This document shows, in pieces, positions 6,757 to 10,699 of a stretch of 10,699 nt of DNA. The stretch is from Chlamydomonas sphaeroides. Its lineage: Eukaryota; Chlorophyta; Chlorophyceae; Chlamydomonadales; Chlamydomonadaceae. Below the pieces are notes generated by a model that did no database searches, had not been told where the DNA came from, and worked only from the letters and a program-made list of their open reading frames with translations. The position numbers were made by a program, and so were the translations under genes. The first letter of the stretch is position 1. Every line of letters starts with the position of its first letter. The stretch spans positions 1 to 10,699 of the forward strand of contig BDDC01002746.1 in assembly GCA_001662425.1 (NCBI GenBank), in the 5' to 3' direction.

Positions 6757-9700
6757 GTAAGGCGTTTCCCCGTCTCAGCACCCCTCACAACCCCGCAGCG
6801 CGGAAGGGCATCAGGCACCACCCGTCACTCTCCCTCCCTGTATCCTGCCTTGGCCGCAGCTACCCCGCCTCCAATGTGGGGTGGGCCTACTTTGCGGACA
6901 CCTACAACGAGCAGGCGAGCCCCAGGGGGCAGGGGCCCGAGGCCCTGCGCACGCGGCTGCAGCCATGGCGGGTTGGGCAGCAAGGTCCCCGGCTTCTGCA
7001 GGGGCAGCCCGTGTGTGGCTGCACAACCTCTCACCGATGCGGTGGCTGTTGTCGCCGGGAGCAGCCGGGGCCGCTAGAGACGGGCATACCAAGCACGCCC
7101 AACCACGCGCGCTCGCGCCCGCAACCGCACACCACGCGTTCCGCTGACTGCCGCGCCGCCTACGCCCGACCCACACAATGCCCCTCAGGGCTGGTACCGG
7201 TGAGCTGAGGCCCCAGGGGCGCTGGCCAGGCCGAGGGCGGCTCCTGCCCCAAGCGCCGGAGCGTCACGACCACGGCCGTGGGTGGGCCCTCTCGTGCGCC
7301 AGGGGCGCTGGCCAGGGGGGCGCCACCGCCTACCGTCCCATGGCCTGGCCAGAGGGCGAGCGCATGCGAGGTCGTTGTGACCGCCCCACCCCTGCAAAGT
7401 GTACTGCTGCCTGCCCCACCCCTGCCCGCCTTACCCGCCCTGCCTGCCTGCCCCACGCCTGCCCGCCTTGCCCGCCTGCCCGCCCTGCCGCCCCAACCCG
7501 CAAGGTTGGAGATACGCCTGGACGGTGAGCCGTGAGGCGCCCCACGTGGGGCCGCGGTGCCGCACGTGCTGGCGGCGGGGTCGGGAGGGAGCGATGTTGC
7601 CACGCTCTGGGGCAGGGGCGCGCGTAGGAGGGCAACAGGGGAGGGCAACAGAGGAGGGCGGAGGAGGGCAGTAGAAGAGGGCAGCAGAGGAGGAGCGGCG
7701 TCAGGACAGGGCCCGAGGCTGGGCCAGGCAAGAGGGGGACGGATGCCAACCCATCTTCCGCCTGCCGGCCCTCGCGATTTTGCCCCGCTGCCGCATCCCC
7801 CACCCCGCCGCCAGACCTGGCCCCCTTTCCTGAGGTGGTGAAGGCCCGGGCCGCGGGTTTTGTGGAGGGCAGCCTGCAAGGCCCCGCCATGTACCGGTGA
7901 GGGGCCGGAAGGGGAGGGGAATGGGAAAGCGGTCGGGTTCGTGGCGGGAGAGACCGGTGGAGCGTCGGCCACGCGCGGCGGCTGTGCTGCTCCCATATCC
8001 CCTACACGTTAAGCCCCCAGCCATTGGCCAACTCCACGTGCCCTCCCCTCCTCCTTCCCGCCCCTCCCATCCCCCTCAGCTACTGGACCAACTACCGGGT
8101 CAACACGTACGCGGGCCGCGGCGAGCGGCCGTCGAAGGAGCTGCTGGCCTTCCTGGAGGACCAGGTGGGTGGGGCGCATGCGTGTGGGTCTCCAATTGCA
8201 AGTTACGGTACCACACATCTAAAAGGTTGAAAGGAGCGCGCATGTGTGTTTTCAGAAGTACGAACAGAGGGCAACACGACACGCGCGACACGCCCCTTAC
8301 CTCACACGCCCCTCACCCCACACGCCCCGTACGCCCCTTACCCCACAACCCGACTCGTTGACCGCCGTGGACCCTGCCGCCCCTACCCTGCCGCCCCCAC
8401 CCTCCTGCCCCCACCCTCCTGCCTCCTCCCTCCCGCCCCCACCCTCCTGCCGCCTCCTCCTCCCAACCACCCCCGCCCTCCCCGCAGTACGACTGGATGG
8501 CCAAGCACATACACGACACCACCGGCTGGGGCCGCGACGTGCTGACCGGCGCAGCGCCGCCGCCTTCCACCTCCACCACCTCCACCACCACCACCTCCAC
8601 CGCCTCCTCCTCCTCCTCCTCCGACGCCAGCGCGGGGCCCTACCTCGGCGCCGCCTCCGACCGGCGCTACTGGGCGCTGGTGGGCCTGGTGGCGGCGCAG
8701 TTCGAGGGCCTGGCCGCCGGCTTCTGGGCCAGCGTCACCGACCCCGGCCGCAACATGACCTGGGGCGAGCTGTGGGTGCCGGCAGGGAGGCAGCGGGCCG
8801 GGGGCTGGGCGGCAGCGAGGCAGCGGGTGGGGGCTGGGGGACACCTGGTGCAGCAGGATGGGCTGCAGGCGCGGGCCGGCAGTGGCAGGGAGCAGCACAA
8901 GGCCGCGGGCGGGCCAGGCGCGCAGCTGCGCACGCAACGGTCCTGACGTTGGTCCTTGGCTTGCGGCGCCGCTGGCCACGACGCGCGCCGTGCCGTGCTG
9001 GCTTCGGCCCTGCTACTCCCTACTCCTCCGCAGCTACGCACGCAACGCCCCCGCGGGAGCCTGCACTTGGGGGCTGCCGGGCAAGGCGCGGTCCACAAGC
9101 ACGCGAACACACCCCGGTCCCCTCCTTGGGCCCCCCTTCCTCCACCGCAGCTACGCGCTCAACGCGGTGGGTGACATGTACGAGCTCAACGTGCTGTTTC
9201 CGCCGCCGCTCGACACGCCGGCAGCAGCGGGCGGCGGCGGCGGCGAGCAGCAGGCGGGCGTGCAGGCGGCGGGCCAGCCGGCCGGCGAGGACGGGCGGTG
9301 GTACACCCCGGGGCATGGAGAGGTGCGTGTGTGGCGTGGTGTGGTGTGGTGTGGGGCGGGGCCAGGACACGGCGGGGAGCGCGTGTGCTGGTGCCGTTGG
9401 TGGTGGATGCCCTCCCCCGACCTGCCTCTGGTACGGCCGTACAGCCGTACGGGCGGTTGTACGGCTAGCTGCGCGGGCGGGTGCGCGGGCGGCGCCCAGC
9501 CGGCCCGAGTCAGCGGGAGCAGGGAAAGTTGGCGGCCTCTGGTTGGTGGCCCCACCCCGCAAGCTCCCGCCATGCCGCCGCCTGCCGCCCCAAACCGGCG
9601 CCATCCCCCGGGTACTTAGGCTTGCGAGCTTGGGCCAGCGCGCCCACTGTGACACTAACCCTGCGCTGCACCTCCCTCCTCCCCCTGCCCTCCTGCCCTC

Positions 9701-10172
9701 CTGGTGCAAGCGGCTCCGGCCCCGGCCTTTCCTCTTGGGACCCGCACGTTCCCCAATGGCCCGGTCTGCCCGCGGCTACCCTTCGCCCCTCCCCGCTTCC
9801 CCACACGTGCCGCTCTCCCTTCCCTCTCCTTCCCTCTCCTCCTGTATCTGCGCGAGCTGGGCTCTGACCTTTCGCCCCGCTCCCTCTGCTCCCCTGCCCC
9901 TCTCCCTCCCCCTCATCTCCCCCCATCCTGCAGCTCGGCGGCCTGGGCTACGGCGAGCTGCTGGACTGCTCCGCACTTATCAAGCTGGGCCCCGAGCCCG
10001 ATGACGAGGAGGCCGAGGAGGAGGAGGAGGAGGGGCGGCAAGAGCTGGAGGAGGCGCTCGGCCGGCGCGGCGGCGGCGGCGCGGTGGTGGGAGGTATAGC
10101 TGAGGCGCGGAGGCGGGCGCAGCAGCGGCCGAGCCGCCCGCGGCCGCGGCAGTTCTGGGCGTCGCACAACAC
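6494..10172 (+). CDS. Phospholipase B-like (PLBD/lama family) Ntn-hydrolase, 3'-partial
   Basis: Predicted lipase/amidase-fold enzyme of the phospholipase B-like family, normally secreted or lysosomal and matured by self-cleavage at a catalytic Cys. Exons by eye: 6494-6756, 6860-6914, 7189-7199, 7505-7524, 7815-7896, 8080-8164, 8488-8771, 9151-9322, 9934-10172; split codons agree throughout, giving 403 visible residues. An in-frame TAG at 6467-6469 and A at -3 support the ATG. Residues 15-29 (VLQALLIATIVPLAF) form a signal peptide or anchor. Family landmarks in order: GWAYFADTYNEQ-GWYRLEI (95-113), AAGFVEG, YWTNYRVN (145-152), YWALVGL followed by EGLAAGF, LYALNAVGDMYELN (267-280), and DCSALIK with predicted nucleophile Cys336, then SHN(T) at the right edge. 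N261-M-T is an N-glycosylation sequon. Low-complexity inserts sit near residues 194-220 and 345-395. Family members have about 530-590 residues, so roughly the last third or more is missing. Exact substrate unknown. Confidence 0.88.
6915..7188 (+). other. GC-AG intron of the PLBD gene
   Basis: The exon coding ADTYNEQ ends CAG|gcgagc: the donor is GC rather than GT, with the rest of the site matching the consensus. The acceptor is ccctcag at 7182-7188. The family motif requires NEQ to join GWYR, and no GT donor lies near enough to do so. Confidence 0.7.
7189..7524 (+). other. Two consecutive microexons (11 nt and 20 nt)
   Basis: Exon 7189-7199 codes GWY plus two bases of Arg; exon 7505-7524 completes Arg and codes LEIRLD plus one base. 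Donors are gtgagc at 7200 and gtgagc at 7525; acceptors are cctcag and cgcaag. Together they restore the conserved GWxxLEI motif of the family. Both are so short that gene predictors commonly skip them. Confidence 0.72.
7200..7504. repeat. Intron with repeated CCAGGGGCGCTGGCCAGG and a C-rich tract
   Basis: The 18-base sequence occurs exactly at 7213-7230 and 7299-7316. From about 7381 to 7500 the intron is almost purely pyrimidine with scattered G, in degenerate copies of CCTGCCCGCCTT (7421 and 7458). It serves as the polypyrimidine region before the 20-nt microexon. Confidence 0.85.
7604..7700. repeat. Purine-rich minisatellite, GGAGGGCAACAG-like units
   Basis: About six imperfect 10-13-base units (gagggcaacag, gagggcgg, gagggcagtag and so on) lie in the intron just downstream of the 20-nt microexon. 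Confidence 0.75.
8165..8487. repeat. Intron with pyrimidine minisatellites
   Basis: ACACGCCCCT-type units run over about 8278-8345. CCCCCACCCTCCTGC occurs at 8394-8408, 8408-8422 and 8436-8450. The acceptor ccgcag follows at 8482-8487. No coding content is seen. Confidence 0.75.
8488..8771 (+). other. PLBD exon 7 with Ser/Thr linker
   Basis: Codes residues 173-266 and two bases of Leu267; donor gtgggt at 8772. The first part (YDWMAKHIHD) matches the family helix before the YW motif. It is interrupted by a Pro/Ser/Thr/Ser stretch from a CCA/CCT/TCC trinucleotide microsatellite (about 8555-8625), then resumes at RRYWALVGL. An alternative donor at 8776 exists but breaks the phase needed for the next exon. 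Confidence 0.78.
8923..9164 (+). repeat. Triplicated 3' splice-site segment in a PLBD intron
   Basis: Related 17-base segments CAGCTGCGCACGCAACG (8923), CAGCTACGCACGCAACG (9031) and CAGCTACGCGCTCAACG (9148) are 108 and 117 bases apart. The third is the acceptor I assign to exon 9151-9322. The second also carries a pyrimidine-rich tract like that of the third. Spacings are multiples of three and the frame is open through all copies. Confidence 0.82.
9323..9933. other. Long PLBD intron with palindromes
   Basis: At 611 bases it is the longest complete PLBD intron. It has TGTGG repeats near 9335-9352 and a 12-base palindrome GTACGGCCGTAC (9431-9442). A perfect 8-bp stem with 8-base loop follows: AGCCGTAC at 9443-9450 pairs with GTACGGCT at 9459-9466. 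A C/T-rich run from about 9665 leads to the ctgcag acceptor at 9928-9933. No coding exon is recognised. Confidence 0.7.
9934..10172 (+). other. PLBD exon with the predicted catalytic cysteine
   Basis: Codes residues 325-403 plus two bases; donor gtgagg at 10173. DCSALIK places Cys336 where the family has its autocatalytic nucleophile, and the exon ends in SHN(T), the strand with the family His-Asn. In animal relatives these motifs are less than about 15 residues apart. Here about 50 residues intervene: an acidic GAG-repeat run, a Gly run and an Arg-rich run (about 345-395). Confidence 0.82.
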
Positions 10173-10699
10173 GTGAGGCTCAGGGGCCGGGCGTGGGGGT
10201 GGCGGGCAGGGATTCCAGGGGCGGGTGTGGAGGAGGGGTCAGGGATGTAGCGGCCCGGGGCGGGGGGGCTGGGGGCAGTCAGGCGGGTGCGGTGTGGGGC
10301 TGTGGGGGGCTGTGCGGTGCGAGGGGGCGATGGGTTGGGGCCGCCCTGGCCGCATGCCGCGGTCAGGCTGTCACCACACGTGAGCGCGAGCGGGCCTCGA
10401 CGGGTGCTCGCCGCTGCGGGGGCGCTGTGCGGTACGAGGGGGCGGTGCTGCGCGGCGGCAGGCCGGCAGCGGGCTGGGGGCGTGCGGCTGTTGGGGGCCA
10501 CGGCTGGCGGCAGCGGGCTGGGGGCGTGCGGCTGATGGGGGCCACGGCTGGCGGGCCGCAGCCCATGAGGGCCTGGGGCCTCCTGGGCCTGCCGGGCACC
10601 GCTGCAGGTGTTGGGCGGGGGGGCCGGTTGCGGCGGAGGGGACAGAGCGCGGCACGCGCGCCGTGCCGCGGGGGCGGGGGGTTGGGGGGCGGCGGGGGG
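10173..10699. repeat. Start of next PLBD intron, with tandem repeats
   Basis: A 44-base unit is tandemly duplicated at 10465-10508 and 10509-10552 with one mismatch. A 24-base block at 10309-10332 recurs at 10424-10447 with two mismatches. The region is very G-rich. No acceptor continuing the protein in phase with the expected T-W was found, so the next exon probably lies outside the window. Confidence 0.8.

Noticed and set aside
8776..8776. GT at 8776 as the exon 7 donor
   Set aside because: It ends in phase 0, and joining to 9151 would then meet a TGA within eight codons; the gtgggt donor at 8772 gives the correct phase and restores a conserved motif.
8244..10004. 586-codon plus-strand frame
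   Set aside because: It is out of frame with every PLBD exon it crosses and runs through introns; residues are His/Pro/Arg-rich.
10603..10699. Possible acceptor ctgcag near 10608 as the next PLBD exon
   Set aside because: In the required phase it would read T-C-W and then Gly/Arg-rich residues, not the T-W continuation expected of the family.

Overview
The window looks like nuclear DNA of a green alga, most likely a volvocine/Chlamydomonas-type chlorophyte. Base composition is extremely GC-rich, codon third positions are almost all G or C, and genes are split by many short GT-AG introns with C-rich tracts ending in (c)cgcag. A calcium-dependent protein kinase (CDPK), a family of plants, algae and some protists, is present. 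The only TGTAA (the volvocine polyadenylation signal) that I found lies between the two genes. The species cannot be named from the sequence alone.

Layout. (1) 1-199 is intron, opening with 16 copies of the hexamer GGGACG. (2) 200-4302, + strand, is the 3' part of a CDPK gene. It has the end of the kinase domain, the autoinhibitory junction, four intact EF-hands over seven visible exons, and a final 2-kb exon coding a low-complexity tail of about 660 residues. The catalytic core lies left of the window. (3) 4303-6493 is non-coding as far as I can see: a probable long 3' UTR with a G-quadruplex motif, a pentanucleotide microsatellite, the TGTAA at 6061 and an AT-rich promoter candidate near 6430. 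(4) 6494-10172, + strand, is the 5' part of a phospholipase B-like (PLBD/lama family, N-terminal-nucleophile hydrolase) gene. Nine exons are visible, including 11-nt and 20-nt microexons and one GC-AG intron, and the predicted nucleophile cysteine is present. (5) 10173-10699 is intron with tandem repeats; the gene continues past the right edge.

The two genes run head to tail, and nothing in the sequence says they share a pathway. The CDPK would sense cytosolic calcium. The PLBD protein has a signal sequence and would act in the secretory or lysosome/vacuole system.

The most interesting signal is structural. Three introns, in both genes, carry diverged tandem copies of an adjacent exon edge with its splice site. 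In two cases the copies keep the host reading frame open (a ghost copy of EF-hand 4, and a triplicated acceptor offering +39 or +75 residues). In addition, retention of the last CDPK intron would replace the giant tail with a short C-terminus. All exon models were built by eye from splice-site phase and family resemblance; no transcript or database evidence was available.
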